Assembly: GCA_017590115.1 (NCBI GenBank)
Contig: JAGGNK010008226.1
Span: 8,664,567 to 8,728,566 of the forward strand
Source of the DNA: Montifringilla adamsi
Taxonomy: Eukaryota; Chordata; Aves; Passeriformes; Passeridae
Direction of reading: 5' to 3'
Length of the DNA: 64,000 nucleotides
Under the pieces are notes generated by a model that saw only the letters and a list, made by a program, of their open reading frames with translations, did not search any database and had not been told where the DNA came from. Positions 11,217-22,206 of this stretch are shown here, piece by piece. Positions within the stretch are counted from its first letter, which is position 1. Each line of letters starts with the position of its first letter. The translations under genes and the position numbers were made by a program.

Positions 11217-11453
11217 GCTGAGCCCTGGCATTGCCACCCTGGGCTGAGCCCTGGCACTGCCACCCTGGGCTGAGCCACTGTCCCCTGGCACTGCCACCCT
11301 GGGCTGAGCCACTGTCCCCTGGCATTGCCACCCTGGACTGAGCCCTGGCATTGCCACCCTGGACTGAGCCCTGGCACTGCCACCCTGGGCTGAACCCTGG
11401 CCCCTGGCACTGCCAACCTGGGCTGAGCCCTGGCCCCTGGCACTGCCAGGTCC
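11217..11453. repeat. Minisatellite, ~26/36-bp units
   Basis: Tandem units have the form 'ctgagccctggcactgcc' plus 'accctggg', in two length classes. The longer class carries an extra 'actgtcccctgg' or 'cctggcccctgg'. Alternating lengths suggest unequal exchange between variant units. Confidence 0.93.
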
Positions 11454-11719
11454 TAGAGAAGGGACTCCCTCCTCCTGTGGCCTCTGGGAGTGCCCAGCCG
11501 CTCTGTGCAGAGCCCTCGGGCGTGCTGGAGATGGACCTGTGTGCCCCCATGGAATCTGTGTGCAGGAACGTGGGACAAGGGACAGTTTCCTTGTGGCCTT
11601 TTCCGTGAGGAGCGTCACCCAGCCCTGCAGCCGAGGGCTTGCTGGGGCCAGGAGAAATCAGGGCAGAGAAACGGCCAGCGGCGTGACAAAACAGCAGCCG
11701 GAGAATGTCAGAGCCCCGA

Positions 11720-12330
11720 GCGCAGGGCTGGGCTGTGTGAGACAGGCAGCAGCATCCCTCGGGAATGCGCTCACAGGGCACAGGGAAGGCTCCAGCACAC
11801 ACTGCTCTCTGGGGCAGCAGAGAGCCGGGAGCAGGAGGCTGGGCAGGGCTGTGTGTGAGACAGGCAGCAGCATCCCTCGGGAATGCGCTCACAGGGCACA
11901 GGGAAGGCTCCAGCACACACCGCTCTCGGGAGCAGCAGAGGAGAGCCGGGAGCAGGAGCTGGGCAGGGCTGTGTGTGAGACAGGCAGCAGCATCCCTCGG
12001 GAATGCGCTCACAGGGCACAGGGAAGGCTTTCAGCACACACTGCTCTCGGGAGCAGCAGAGAGCCAGGAGCAGGAGGCTGGGCAGGGCTGTGTGAGACAG
12101 GCAGCAGCATCCCTCGGGAATGCGCTCACAGGGCACAGGGCAGGCTCCAGCACACACCGCTCTCTGGGGCAGCAGAGGAGAGCCGGGAGCAGGAGGCTGG
12201 GCTGTGTGAGACAGGCAGCAGCATCCCTCGGGAATGCGCTCACAGGGCACAGGGCAGGCTCCAGCACACACCGCTCTCTGGGGCAGCAGAGGAGAGCCGG
12301 GAGCAGGAGGCTGGGCAGGGCTGCTGCAGT
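11720..12330. repeat. Tandem repeat, five ~114-120-bp units
   Basis: The marker 'gacaggcagcagcatccc' recurs at 11741, 11859, 11979, 12096 and 12210, giving periods of 118, 120, 117 and 114 bp. Each unit also contains 'cgggaatgcgctcacagg' and 'gagccgggagcaggag'. Long frames on both strands across the array (up to about 330 codons) are products of the repetition. Confidence 0.95.
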
Positions 12331-14035
12331 GCAAAAAGGCTGCCTGCACGGCAGGCACTCACCCAGCAGCAGAGAGGAATGGTAGCTGACATTTTACTGG
12401 GCATATAGGGGAAATTAGGATGTTAGGGAAGAAAAGAGGACAGTCAATTAGCAGAAGACTCTGGGGGAAAATGGAAATGCAGTACTGGCTGATGCACACA
12501 GAGGAAATGCCTTCTGTGTGCTCGTGTGTCAAGGGACACAATCATCACATTTGTGTACAACTGATGCTCAGACCTACTTTAACAAAATAATTTACTACAC
12601 TGTAAATACCCCATAAATCATTTTTAGAAGCAGCTCAGTATTGTTCATCCACACACCAGAAGCCTGAGTGTTGTCTGTGTTTATATGAGGTGTTTGAGCT
12701 CGTGTTCTTAGAGCAAATTCTGTTTGTCTCTTCTCACACTTTCTCTTTTTTCTTTTTTTTTTTCCCAGTGTTGCAGTTATAAATTTACATTAGGAGGGTA
12801 GAATTAAGAAGTTGTCAGCAGAGAGAGAAAGACGCATTATTTATGGTCTGATGGATTCCAGAAGCCATTAATAATGGAAATACTGGGCATATTCCCACAG
12901 AATGCCTCTTCTCACACTTAAGCTTTCCTGTAATGAAGGCTAATTACTGTGAGTACCATTAGTATCAGACTGGAATTAGGGGTGTTAAATGTGGTATCAT
13001 TCAAGGAAATTCAGTAAACTTAGGGAATAAATAAGCTACTTGAAGTGAAAAACCGTGTGGTGAAATATTAAAATACAAAATTATCAACTCAAAATACCAT
13101 GAGACTGGAAGCTAAGTCAAAATACTGATGTACCAGATGACTCTTTTTTTATCAAATTTCAGTTCCATGCGTGGTATCATTAAAGGCAACCACATGCATG
13201 CCCAGAATGTCACATGATTATTGTCGTTGTGTTTTAAGACCTTGGTTTTAATTCTTGTTATTTCTTAATTAGGCAGTAGTGTTGACTAATTAGCACTATT
13301 TACCTTCAAATTTTACCACATTTTAGCATGACCTGACGGCAAGCAGTGCATTTTTCTAAGGAGACACGTTTTATCTGCCTTACCTGTGCTTAATGTTTGT
13401 ATCACTTTCCATGTTCGTGCACGTTTATTTTAGCATGCACAGCATGTAAAACCCTGCTCACCGAGATTTGAAGTTCTCAGGATCTCGAGCGGAGTTCCAG
13501 ACCAAGGCACCCTCTGTGTGACCCTCCCGGCCTGGCGTTTTCTCCTGCAGGGGAGCTACCCTGCTGTGGTCTGGAGAGATGGATGCAGAGGAGCAGGGAG
13601 CTCAGCTGTGAAGCTGGCTGCTCTCTCAGGAGGCTGAACCGAGGCTGTTTCAGAGCACGGGCTCTGTGAGCTCCCCAGCCGCCCGTGCCTCCCTCAGCAG
13701 GGCTCGGCAGAGATGGGCACCGCACCAGCTCAGCCTGGAGCGGGCTGGCACGGGAGAGCTGGCTGCAGGAAGGGCTCCTCACCTGCCTCCAGCCACAGCA
13801 GAACTGCTGTCAATTAGTGTCAATTAGTGTCAGTTAGTGTCAATCCATCAGCTGGGAAACCTTTACAGTTTTCCAGGAACGAGACCAGTGATACATTAAA
13901 TAGATCTCTAAAATCATACTTCTGTGCTTTTAAAGATATTTTGTGGTTTTAGAAGTCCAGCCCTAGTACAATTTTAAATCTAGTGTTAATGATATAGCTA
14001 GAACTCCAAAGTTCCCTATTTCACAGAACTGTCCA
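12331..14035. other. AT-rich unique sequence
   Basis: No exon or family repeat recognised. A short triplication of 'tgtcaattag' lies at about 13811-13845. The block 12780-13340 is AT-rich with several TAATTA-type motifs and could be conserved non-coding sequence, but I cannot test that here. Confidence 0.4.
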
Positions 14036-14372
14036 TGTGTCAGGGCCTGAAGGGGCTCCAGGAGAGCTGCAGAGGGACTGGGGACAAGGGATGGAGGGAC
14101 AGGACACAGGGAATGGCTCCCACTGCCAGAGGGCAGGGATGGATGGGAGATTGGGAATTGGGAATTCATTGTTCCTGGCAGGGTGGGCAGGCCCTGGCAC
14201 AGGGTGCCCAGAGCAGCTGGGGCTGCCCCTGGATCCCTGGCAGTGCCCAAGGCCAGGCTGGACACTGGGGCTGGAGCACCTGGGACAGGGGAAGGTGTCC
14301 CTGCCATGGCAGGGGTGGCACTGGGTGGGATTTGGGATCCCTCCCACCCAAACCATTCCATGGTTCTGTGAA
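14036..14372 (+). mobile_element. CR1 LINE 3' end, well preserved
   Basis: This is the cleanest + strand CR1 copy in the window. It runs from 'cagggcctgaaggggctcc' through 'gattgggaattgggaatt', 'gcacagggtgcccagagc' and 'tgccatggcaggggtgg' to the terminal 'ccatggttctgtgaatc'. Near identity to 70-550 and to the complement of 5706-5975 points to recent, related insertions. Confidence 0.95.
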
Positions 14373-15537
14373 TCAGAACAGGCCTTTGCTAATCATGGAA
14401 ATAAATCAGAGGTTCCTCTCCAGAGGAGGCAGCTGTAGAGGGTGAGATTCATTGAGTGTTTCAGGAGTTTTGGTAAATACTGGAATTTTAATGAGTTTGG
14501 TTTGGAAATGAGCAAAGGTGACAAGTGTGTGTTGTTTGTGTGGCAAAGTGGACTATTGCTGTTGTTTTCCCAAGCTCCCTTGCCATTTGTCACAGCCTTC
14601 CTTTCCAACAAACAGCCTACCTGAATCACTCCAGCTAGTGATTTTGGCTTTTAACTCCCCTTCAGTGAGGCACAATCTTGAAAGTTTTCAGGATTTGATT
14701 ACTGTTCCTTAAAACAGCAAATCAAGTGTTGTTCCTGCTGATTTTTGTCCGTACAGGAGCACATGGAGTTGTGTTGTGCTCTGTTTAACTCACACAGGCT
14801 GGAACAACAAACCAAGTGTAAATGATGGTCTAGAACAGCGTTGTAGCTTAGTTCTGTGATCACGTTTAATGGTAGTTTACACAGTGTGTATTTAAAGAAA
14901 AATATTCCCATGGTCTTAATATTTAGAATCTGTGGGCATGAACATGAGGTTTGGGAACCTTCTGTAACAGGCGAGTTTCTGCTCCCTCCCACGTGGCCCA
15001 TCTGTGAGTGCTGGGCGGGAGCAGAGCAGCTCCATGCTGCTGCAGGGATGCTGGAGCTGCTGGGAGTGCTGCTGCTCCGGCTGTGAGCACAGGAGCGAGG
15101 GGGAACCCCAGAGTGGGTCTGCTCCGGGACCCAGGGAACCCCCTGAGTCTGCAGCTCAGAGAGAGCCAAGGCTTTGTTTGGACAGAGCCACCTCCCCAGC
15201 ACAGTGACAGCAGCAGCTCTGGGCACAGGGAGGGTGGCTGAGTGCTGGGGGGTCAGCGGATGAGCTGGGCACCTCCAGGGGCACCCGAAGAATTCCTGAC
15301 ACAGCCCCCAGTGCGCAAGCCAGGCTTTGGAGCACAGTGCAAATGTACCCTCGAATGAATCAGCAGCAGGTAAATATGAAGGATCACTGGATGAGTTCAG
15401 TTCTGTACCTATAAAGGTGTAATTTGAGATAAGGCTACGTTTTTTTTAACCTGAGATGCTGGCTGGGGTGAAATGCAAGGTGTGCAAAAGCTTTCACTTC
15501 GTGGTTATCATCGTTGTATGGCATTAGGTCACACATT
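14373..15537. other. Unannotated sequence
   Basis: No supported exon, RNA gene or repeat. A GC-richer patch at about 15000-15240 has open frames of low complexity only. Confidence 0.4.
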
Positions 15538-15650
15538 CAGAATCACAGGATGACAGCAGGGTTTGGGTTGGAAGGGACTCTAAAGCCATGGGCAGGAACA
15601 CCTTCCACTAGCCCAGGTTGCTCCAAGCCCCATCTCATCTGGCCTTGACA
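15538..15650 (-). mobile_element. CR1 LINE fragment (reverse)
   Basis: A reverse-oriented CR1 3' tip starts with 'cagaatcacaggatgac', then 'gggtttgggttggaaggg', 'gggcaggaacaccttccac' and 'aggttgctccaagcccc'. It stops after about 110 bp, so it is strongly truncated. Confidence 0.85.
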
Positions 15651-17175
15651 TTTAAATTGATTATGTTAGAAGATCTCTCTTGTTTTGACTCACAGATTGC
15701 ATCTGGGCCCTCGTAGTATGTTAATGATTATTGTAGCTGTTTGCTTTGCCTTTTTGCTTCCTCTGATACATGGAACATATTTTTAACTCCTATTCATCAT
15801 GCAGAGAGCTCTGTCTTCAACTCAGTCATACACAGCTCATGCAATACTTATTTATACCCCAGTCAGCACTGGCAGGCTGTAAATGCTGCAGGCAAATGAG
15901 AGAAGTTGGGGTTATATATGGCTCTAACTCAGTCCTTATATGCACATTAATTACGTCACTCTTGGCTTCCACTCTGTTGTTTCTTCAAAGCAGAGATTCC
16001 AGCACAGAGCTGGGATTTTCCGCTGGCATGCCCTGCTCTGCTTCAGAATTCCCTACTGTTTAACAGGATTAGTGGATCTGACACATTTAAACCTTGCTGG
16101 GGGCTGTGGTGGACTTTGCCCGGGGTTGGGTGACCCTGACAGAGCGCAGGCTCAGGCAGCAATGTGGGGTGGTCTCAGCCCTCTGTGCCCATGGCCAGGG
16201 CCACCAGGGACCCTCAGCAGGACTGTGGACACAGTTCTGAGAACTTCATTTCTGCAGGGTGTTGGGGTCAGGGGCCTCTCAAATTTGGCATGAGTCAGAA
16301 ACACTGAGCACTTAACAAAAGTGATTGTAAGTTGGATTAGCTTCTACATGGTGGGATGGATAAACTCCAGGTGAAGGGTTTGCCAAATGATGAGATCCAT
16401 TAACTCTGTGAATCCATTAATGATGAGATCCATCAATTATCCGTCAAAAGGAAGCCACTGCTGTGCTCATGTACATCAATAGTTTGCTGGTTGCTTCCAG
16501 AACACAGGTTGCTTTGTGAAAAATCATGAGAATAAAACATGCATTGAAAGAAAACAGAGCAATGAGCCGATTTCCATGGGGGGCTGACTGACACCACCCA
16601 CACTGTTTTGCCTGAAGCCCCAGAGGTTTGGCTGGTGCACAGCCCTGCAGCAGTCTCCTCTCACCCCACAGAAATGCCTCCTGCTGGAAGCTGGCCTTGG
16701 CTGAGCTGTCACAGTCCTGTGTGGGTCTGCAGGACAGTGGCCTAAGGAGGGGGACAAGCCAAGAGCTTGGGAGCTGAAGGAAGAAACAATAAAAGATGTA
16801 ACAGTGATGAACGTGTAGGTGCAGCCCAGGATTTTACTGGAACGGGGAAGAGCAGCTCTGCACCAAGGCAGCTCCTCTGGCCAGGTGACCAAGCCTCTGT
16901 GATGTGTAAACTCTGCTTTTCCACTGAAAAATATAAAAGCAGTTTTATGTACATCATTATCAAATCTGTATTTGATGAATGAATGGTGTTTTGACATAAG
17001 TGCATAGAATACTGTCACAGCACAGGTCACAGCTGAGGTGGCCACAACACACAGCGTGTCACCACACCATTTCAGAGAGCTTCACCCCATGCACAGGAAC
17101 ACCAGACACGGCAGAAGGCTTTGAGCATCTGCCTTTCCTGTTCTGTACCCAGCCTTTTATCCCTGATGTTCACAC
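15651..17175. other. Unannotated sequence
   Basis: Mixed composition, with no exon, RNA gene or known repeat that I can support. Confidence 0.4.
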
Positions 17176-17322
17176 ACTGCCCTGGGTGCCCCCTGTGCCC
17201 TGGGTGCCCCTGTTCCCTGGGTGCCCCCTGTGCCCTGGGTGCCCCTGTGCCCTGGGTGCCCCTGTTCCCTGGGTGCCCCCTGTGCCCTGGGTGCCCCCTG
17301 TGCCCTGGGTGGTTGCTCAGCA
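17176..17322. repeat. Minisatellite, CCCTGGGTGCCCC units
   Basis: Tandem units 'tgccctgggtgccccctg' and a variant with 'gttccctgggtgcccc' (15-18 bp) give about eight copies. Open frames on both strands come from the simple composition. Confidence 0.93.
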
Positions 17323-18110
17323 CACCTGGGCACTGCCTGGCTCCCTGCTGGCACTGCTGCTCACCTGTCCTGCACAGCTGCACCCACTGGGGATGAGCTG
17401 GGCCACAGCCCCCTCCCAATCAACACAAACTCTGTGCCTGCAGGATACAAACCAACTTTTCTATTTTCTATTATTGGAACTATTTCTTTTTTCTCCAGAA
17501 TTAAAAGTACTATCACTATTTTTTATTTTCTCATTGTTACTTTTTGTATTCCTATTTTAGTAATTGTACCCTTGAATATCCAGATTCCTTCTACTGAAAA
17601 CAAACAGGATTTTATAATACTGAATATGGTGGACTGTAAAATCCTACAGGTAACTTATTTTTTCATTTCTAGTATATGCAATATGATAAATTACTATATA
17701 TAAATACAAGACAAGATATGTTCCTTTTCATTGGTATAGAAGGCACTTTATGAATGTTTTATGTGTCACATTTTGCAATATGCACATAATACAAACCCTA
17801 TTGGAGGGAATGTGTTGGTGAATCCTTTCTGAAACAGGGAAGTACCTGGTTGTGTGGAGGAGAGAATAAACCCACTGGAGCTGTTCTTAATTGTATTATT
17901 TGGTCATTAATTGCCACACTAGCAATGGGGGTTTTCCCCCCCATAATATTCACGAACATTTTTGGGGGAATTGAGTAATGCCTGTAATTCTGCATCTTGT
18001 GAATCCTGTTCTGTATTTTCACTCCTGAAAGTTTTCTCTCTGCATCGTCGTGCTGCTCTTCCACCCCTGGTCCAGCGGCCTCATTAGTTCTCCTTTCTGT
18101 GAGGTGGAGG
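17323..18110. other. AT-rich unique sequence
   Basis: A strongly AT-rich block (17450-18010) with no recognisable feature, ending where GC content rises sharply. Confidence 0.4.
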
Positions 18111-18700
18111 AAGCTGCGCCCTTCCCCGGGCTCCCAGAGCGAGCCGGCAGCCTGCGGGACCGGCGGGGCGTGTGCTGGGCACAGCGGTGCCGGGTCTCGG
18201 GGGTGCTGCAGCGCTGCCGGGCTCTCGGTGCCTCTCGGTGGTCTCTCGGTGGTCTCTCGGTGGTCTCTCGGTGGTCTCTCGGTGGTGTCTCGGTGGGTCC
18301 CGCGGCAGCGCCGCTCTCGGCGGCTCCCAGCGCAGGGCAATGCTGTCCCCTGGCGTTCCCCGACAGGATCGCCGGCCGCACTGGGAGCGCTGGGAGCACT
18401 GAGAGCGCCGGGGAGCGCACCGGGAACACTGGGAGCACCGGGAGCACTGGGAGCACCGGGAGGGCACCGGGAGCACTGGGAGCACCGGGAGCACTGGGAG
18501 CGCCGGGAGCACTGGGAGCACTGGGAACACCGGGAGCACTGGGAGGGCACCGGGAGCATTGGGAGCGCCGGGAGCACTGGGAGGGCACCGGGAACACCGG
18601 GAGCACCGGGAGCACTGAGAGCGCCGGGAGCACCGGGAGCACCGGGAGCGGCTGCTGTCCTGGGCGCGCAGCCGGACAGTGCTGTCCCCTCGCACACTGG
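18111..18700. repeat. GC-rich block with 11-bp and 9-bp tandem arrays
   Basis: Two adjacent simple arrays occupy a CpG-dense block. At 18224-18297 the unit is 'tctctcggtgg' (11 bp, about six copies). At 18379-18652 the unit is 'gggagcact/gggagcacc' (9 bp, about 30 copies with GCGCC and GGGCACC variants). The 9-bp unit keeps all frames open, so the roughly 200-300-codon frames here are not genes. The block is CpG-rich, but I see no promoter-linked exon. Confidence 0.92.
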
Positions 18701-20233
18701 GTTAGGGTTCTTTAATGCCTGACAATGGCATTAATGAGAACTTTGCAGCGAATTCTCATGCTTTATGTTTCATTTTTGCTCTCATGCTAACTGTATTTCT
18801 TTGCTCTCTTATCTTGTGTTAGAAGCAGTTTTCATATTCCTCAGGCATGACAGAGAATATTCCTTTATTTAACCTCAAAAATTTCAAATACTTGTGGAAC
18901 AGTGGAAAAAAACCACAAGGCAGCTGCTCTTACTTGATACATCTTAGAACATATTTCAGAAAAATGAAGGGATTGTCTTGGATTTAGAGCCCTGTTTCTG
19001 TGCTGAAGGCAGGTGAGTACCCGCGGTGCCATGGCACACCTTGGCTTTCCCCGTGGCGTCAGGGGGTGTGAGCCCCATCACCCTGGGGACAGTGCCATGA
19101 GGAGAGTTCTGGAAATGAGTTTGCTCCACGGGATTCTCGCTCTGGGAGCTGAGTGGCTGCAGCAGCACAGGCACTGCAGCTAAAATAGACTTGGCAGGTG
19201 TCCCGTAAGCAGCACAGAGGGGAGCTTGGCACAGCCAGAAATGAAGTGCCTATAAAATGATTCTAATCTACAACAATAATTCCTCTTGGTGGAAAACCTT
19301 GGGATTTATTAACCTGAAGCGCGGGTAAGGTGATTTGTCTAGGAAATCATTTGCTTCACAAAATATTTTTGAGGTTTAAAGGCATTCAACCAGGCAGAAC
19401 AAAGGCAATTTTTTTTTGGTTGCTTAATTTGGAAACTGCTGAGGGAAGGGCCTAGCCTGGCAGCAGAGTGCCAAAGAGCAGAAGTCTGGGAATGAGAGGA
19501 GTGTGGAGGTGGGGCTTTGCCTTGGCACTGCCACCCGTGACCCACGGGGCTCCTGAGTCAGCAGCCAGCCGTGGTTCCCAGCAGAGCTGAGCTCATGGAG
19601 AGCTGACTGCCCTCTGCTCCGGGCAGCCAGGGCTCAGAACCTCTGCTGGGGGCAGGCAGGGCCCTGCTGCCTCCCCGCGCTGGAGGACACAGCGCCGGCC
19701 CTTCTGGAGCCCAGCTGTGCAAGGGGAAAGCTGGGCACGTCCTGCTGGCTTTCCTGAAGACACGATGCGCTGGTTTGCTCCATTTTGCACTTCTAAAAAT
19801 CAGTGTGTCTGTACTTGAGACTCTGTCTTGACTAACTGTACAGGCGTGTTCCAGCTGATCCTCTCAGGACACAACCACTGAACAAGTGCCTGTAAATGGA
19901 GGGGAATTTTCATCAGCTTTAATTAATCTATCTCATAATGAGAGGTGGTTCCAGACCCCACAGCTGTGGCCAGACAGGTCTGATGTTCCCTGAAAGTTAG
20001 TATATTAAGCAAAGCAACTTAAATAATAATTTTACCATGTTTACTTAGATCCCTCAGAGAAAACAGACTGGAACAGCATGTCAAACAGAGCATGGGAATG
20101 AAGAAAGCAGGAGGGGGAAATGAAAAGGGACATCCCATCAAAGCCAGCTGGGTTCACTCTGGAAAGGTCTCCTTTGGATGTCTGTAAGGTGTGGGTATGT
20201 CTGTCCACTGTGCCCGTGCTGATGGCTGGGCAC
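18701..20233. other. Unannotated sequence
   Basis: Mostly AT-rich to about 19.5 kb, then mixed. No supported exon, RNA gene or repeat. Confidence 0.4.
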
Positions 20234-20452
20234 TGATTTATTCTGTGTATTCCAAGGGGGCCCAGCTGCCCCAGGTGCACACAGAGTCACTGGATTTATC
20301 CTGTGTATTCCAAGGGGGCCCAGCTGTCCCAGGAGTCACTGGATTTATCCTGTGTATTCCAAGGGGGCCCAGCTGCCCCAGGAGTCACTGGATTTGTCCT
20401 GTGTATTCCAAGGGGGCCCAGCTGCCCCAGGTGCACCTGGAGTCACTGGGTT
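20234..20452. repeat. Tandem repeat, four 49/58-bp units
   Basis: The marker 'tgtgtattccaaggggg' recurs at 20244, 20302, 20351 and 20400. Spacing is 58, 49 and 49 bp. The longer unit has an extra 'gtgcacaca' before 'gagtcactgg'. Confidence 0.93.
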
Positions 20453-21027
20453 TAGGGAGTGACAGGGAGCTCTGCAGGGACACCAGCTGACCTTCCCAAA
20501 CACCATCACCAGCGTTGGGAGGATGCTTCAAAGTATCCTTTCCCTTCTGAAAATGAGTTCTGATTTCTCTCCTTGGGGACATCAGAACTTCCCTCTGTGC
20601 CTGTGTCCTACCCTCAACATCTTCCCAAGGCAGCCCCGGGATTTTGGCTCATGGACCCCCCTTGACGTGGCAATTGAAACTCCAACAGAGTTCCATAAAA
20701 ATGATACCAAACTCCAACTAAGTTGAGATTTTTTTGTTGCTGTTTTGCTGCTTGGATTAACAGAAGCAAGGAAGCACAGTGCTGCTCATGGGAGCAATCG
20801 TTTATCAGACTTTCTGGCAAGTCTCTGCTTGACACAGTTGGGTCTCAGCCCTTTGAGTACACTGAGAATTCAGCTTCAGTCACAGCAGAGAAACTGTATG
20901 GATTCCACTGGATCAGGCATGCTTCAGTCTGTCAGCAATTTGGGAAACCACAGGCTCTTTCCAGAAAGCATTACATGTTATTTGTAATATTTGCATTGGA
21001 TGCATTTGGATCAGTATTTGCACGGGG
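20453..21027. other. Unannotated sequence
   Basis: No supported exon, RNA gene or repeat between the 49-bp array and the CR1 copy. Confidence 0.4.
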
Positions 21028-21560
21028 AAGGGCGTAGCCAGCAGGTCAGGGAGTGAGCCTGTCCCTTCTACTCAACCCTAGTGAGGCACATCCACACTGC
21101 CGTGCCCAGTTCTGGGCTCCTGAGGACAAGAAAGTCCAGGAGCCACTGGAGAGGGTCCAGCAGAGGCCACAGAGGTCATTTTGGGACTGGAGCATCTCTG
21201 AGATGAGGAGAGACTGCGGGAGCTGGGCCTGCTCAGGCCGGACAAGGGAAGGCTGAGAGGGGACCCCATCAACCCGTGCAAAGCTCCCCCAGGGCTGCCA
21301 GAGGCCGGTGCCAGAGCCAGGACAAGGAGCACTGGCCAGGAACCGAACCACAGCAAGTTCCACCCAACACGAGGAAGAACTTCTTTCCCTGGAGGGGCAG
21401 AGCCCTGCAACAGCTGCCCAGGGAGGGGCTGGGGTCTCCCTCTGCAGAGCCATTGCAAACCCTCCTGGGCAGTTCCTGTGTCCTGCTGCTGCAGGGGACC
21501 CAGCCTGGGCAGGGCTTGGGCTGGGTGACCCCAGAGGTGCCCCAAGCCCAGCTCCTGTGT
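21028..21560 (+). mobile_element. CR1 LINE, longer 3' fragment
   Basis: This is a longer CR1 fragment than the others. It includes blocks just 3' of the ORF2 region: 'cagttctgggctcctgag', 'gactggagcatctctgag', 'gagaggggaccccatcaa', 'aggaagaacttctttccc' and 'ggctgcccagggagggg'-type motifs. It ends without the canonical tail, about 260 bp upstream of the PWWP2B CpG island. Confidence 0.88.
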
Positions 21561-21565
21561 CCCTG

Positions 21566-21795
21566 AGCCATTGCTGCAGGGCCCAGAGCCCCTTTGCTGA
21601 TGGCGATTCCACAGCCCAGCTCCTGTGTCCTTCAGCCATTGCTGCAGGGCCCAGAGCCCCTGTGCTGATGGGGATTCCACAGCCCAGCTCTCCTGTCCCT
21701 CAGCCATTGCTGCAGGGCCCAGAGCCCCTTTGCTGATGGGGATTCCACAGCCCAGCTCTCCTGTCCCTCAGCCATTGCTGCAGGGCCCAGAGCCG
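21566..21795. repeat. 68-bp tandem repeat, ~3.4 copies
   Basis: The marker 'agccattgctgcagggccc' recurs at 21566, 21634, 21702 and 21770, an exact 68-bp period. Units contain 'ttgctgatggggattcc' and 'acagcccagctctcctg'. The array abuts the CpG island. Confidence 0.96.
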
Positions 21796-22013
21796 TCAGC
21801 GGCTACCGGGGGCGGGGCTGGGCTCACCTGGAGGCCCCGCCCCCTGCGCGCCCCGCCCCCTGCACGGCCCCGCCCCGCGGGTGCCGGAGCGCGGCTCGGC
21901 CGCCAGGTGGCGCGAGGTGCAGGTCCCGCCCCCAGCCTAGCCCCGCCCTTCCCAGGCAGACTCCGCCTCTCCCGGCCTCGCCCCCGCCCCGTCCCACGCA
22001 CGTGCCCGGTAGC

Positions 22014-22096
22014 GGGGCGGGGCCGTGACGTCATGCCCGGCGGCGGGGCGGGGCCGTGACGTCACGCGCGGCGGCGGCGGGCGCTCCGTGAGGTCA
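22014..22096 (+). promoter_or_regulatory. PWWP2B: Phased Sp1/CRE modules
   Basis: Two copies of a module combine a GC box, GGGGCGGGGC (22014-22023 and 22045-22054), with a palindromic full CRE, TGACGTCA (22026-22033 and 22057-22064). The copies are exactly 31 bp apart. A third CRE-like site, TGAGGTCA, follows at 22089-22096, 32 bp on. CREs are bound by CREB/ATF factors and GC boxes by Sp/KLF factors. Spacing near three DNA turns would place all three sites on one helix face. Occupancy is inferred, not seen. Confidence 0.75.
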
Positions 22097-22126
22097 CGGC
22101 CGTGGGTGCCGGTGCTGGTGGAGCAG

Positions 22127-22206
22127 ATGGTGAACGACACGCTGGTGGTGACGCTGAGCTGCGGGGAGCGGCGCTTCACCGGCGTGCTGCTGGACTGCTC
22201 CAAGAG
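22127..22206 (+). CDS. PWWP2B: PWWP2B, coding exon 1
   Basis: The exon encodes the N-terminal motif shared by PWWP2A and PWWP2B: LVVTLSCGE, then F-x-GVLLDCSKR. It ends with the first two bases of a split Arg codon at AAGAG|GTGCGG (GT at 22207). Joining to 26790 restores KRSGLF, matching the family. The start is uncertain. ATG 22127 is the first in-frame AUG, but upstream codons already encode VPVLVEQ, matching conserved family sequence before this point. The frame is open back to a TAG at 22010 without another AUG. Candidates for upstream initiation are CTG 22115, with G at -3 and +4, and GTG 22088. A base error in this GC-rich region is also possible. With ATG 22127 the protein is 569 residues, about 20 shorter than the human protein. 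Confidence 0.85.

Noticed and set aside
11014..12408. Frames of 195-332 codons on both strands
   Set aside because: They cover the 26/36-bp and ~118-bp tandem arrays. Peptide repeats mirror DNA repeats, and both strands are open.
18701..18710. TTAGGG next to the GC-rich array
   Set aside because: A single copy only; not an interstitial telomeric array.
17798..18722. Frames of 200-300 codons with Cys/Ser/Pro or Gly/Ala repeats
   Set aside because: These are artefacts of the 9-bp GGGAGCACY array.
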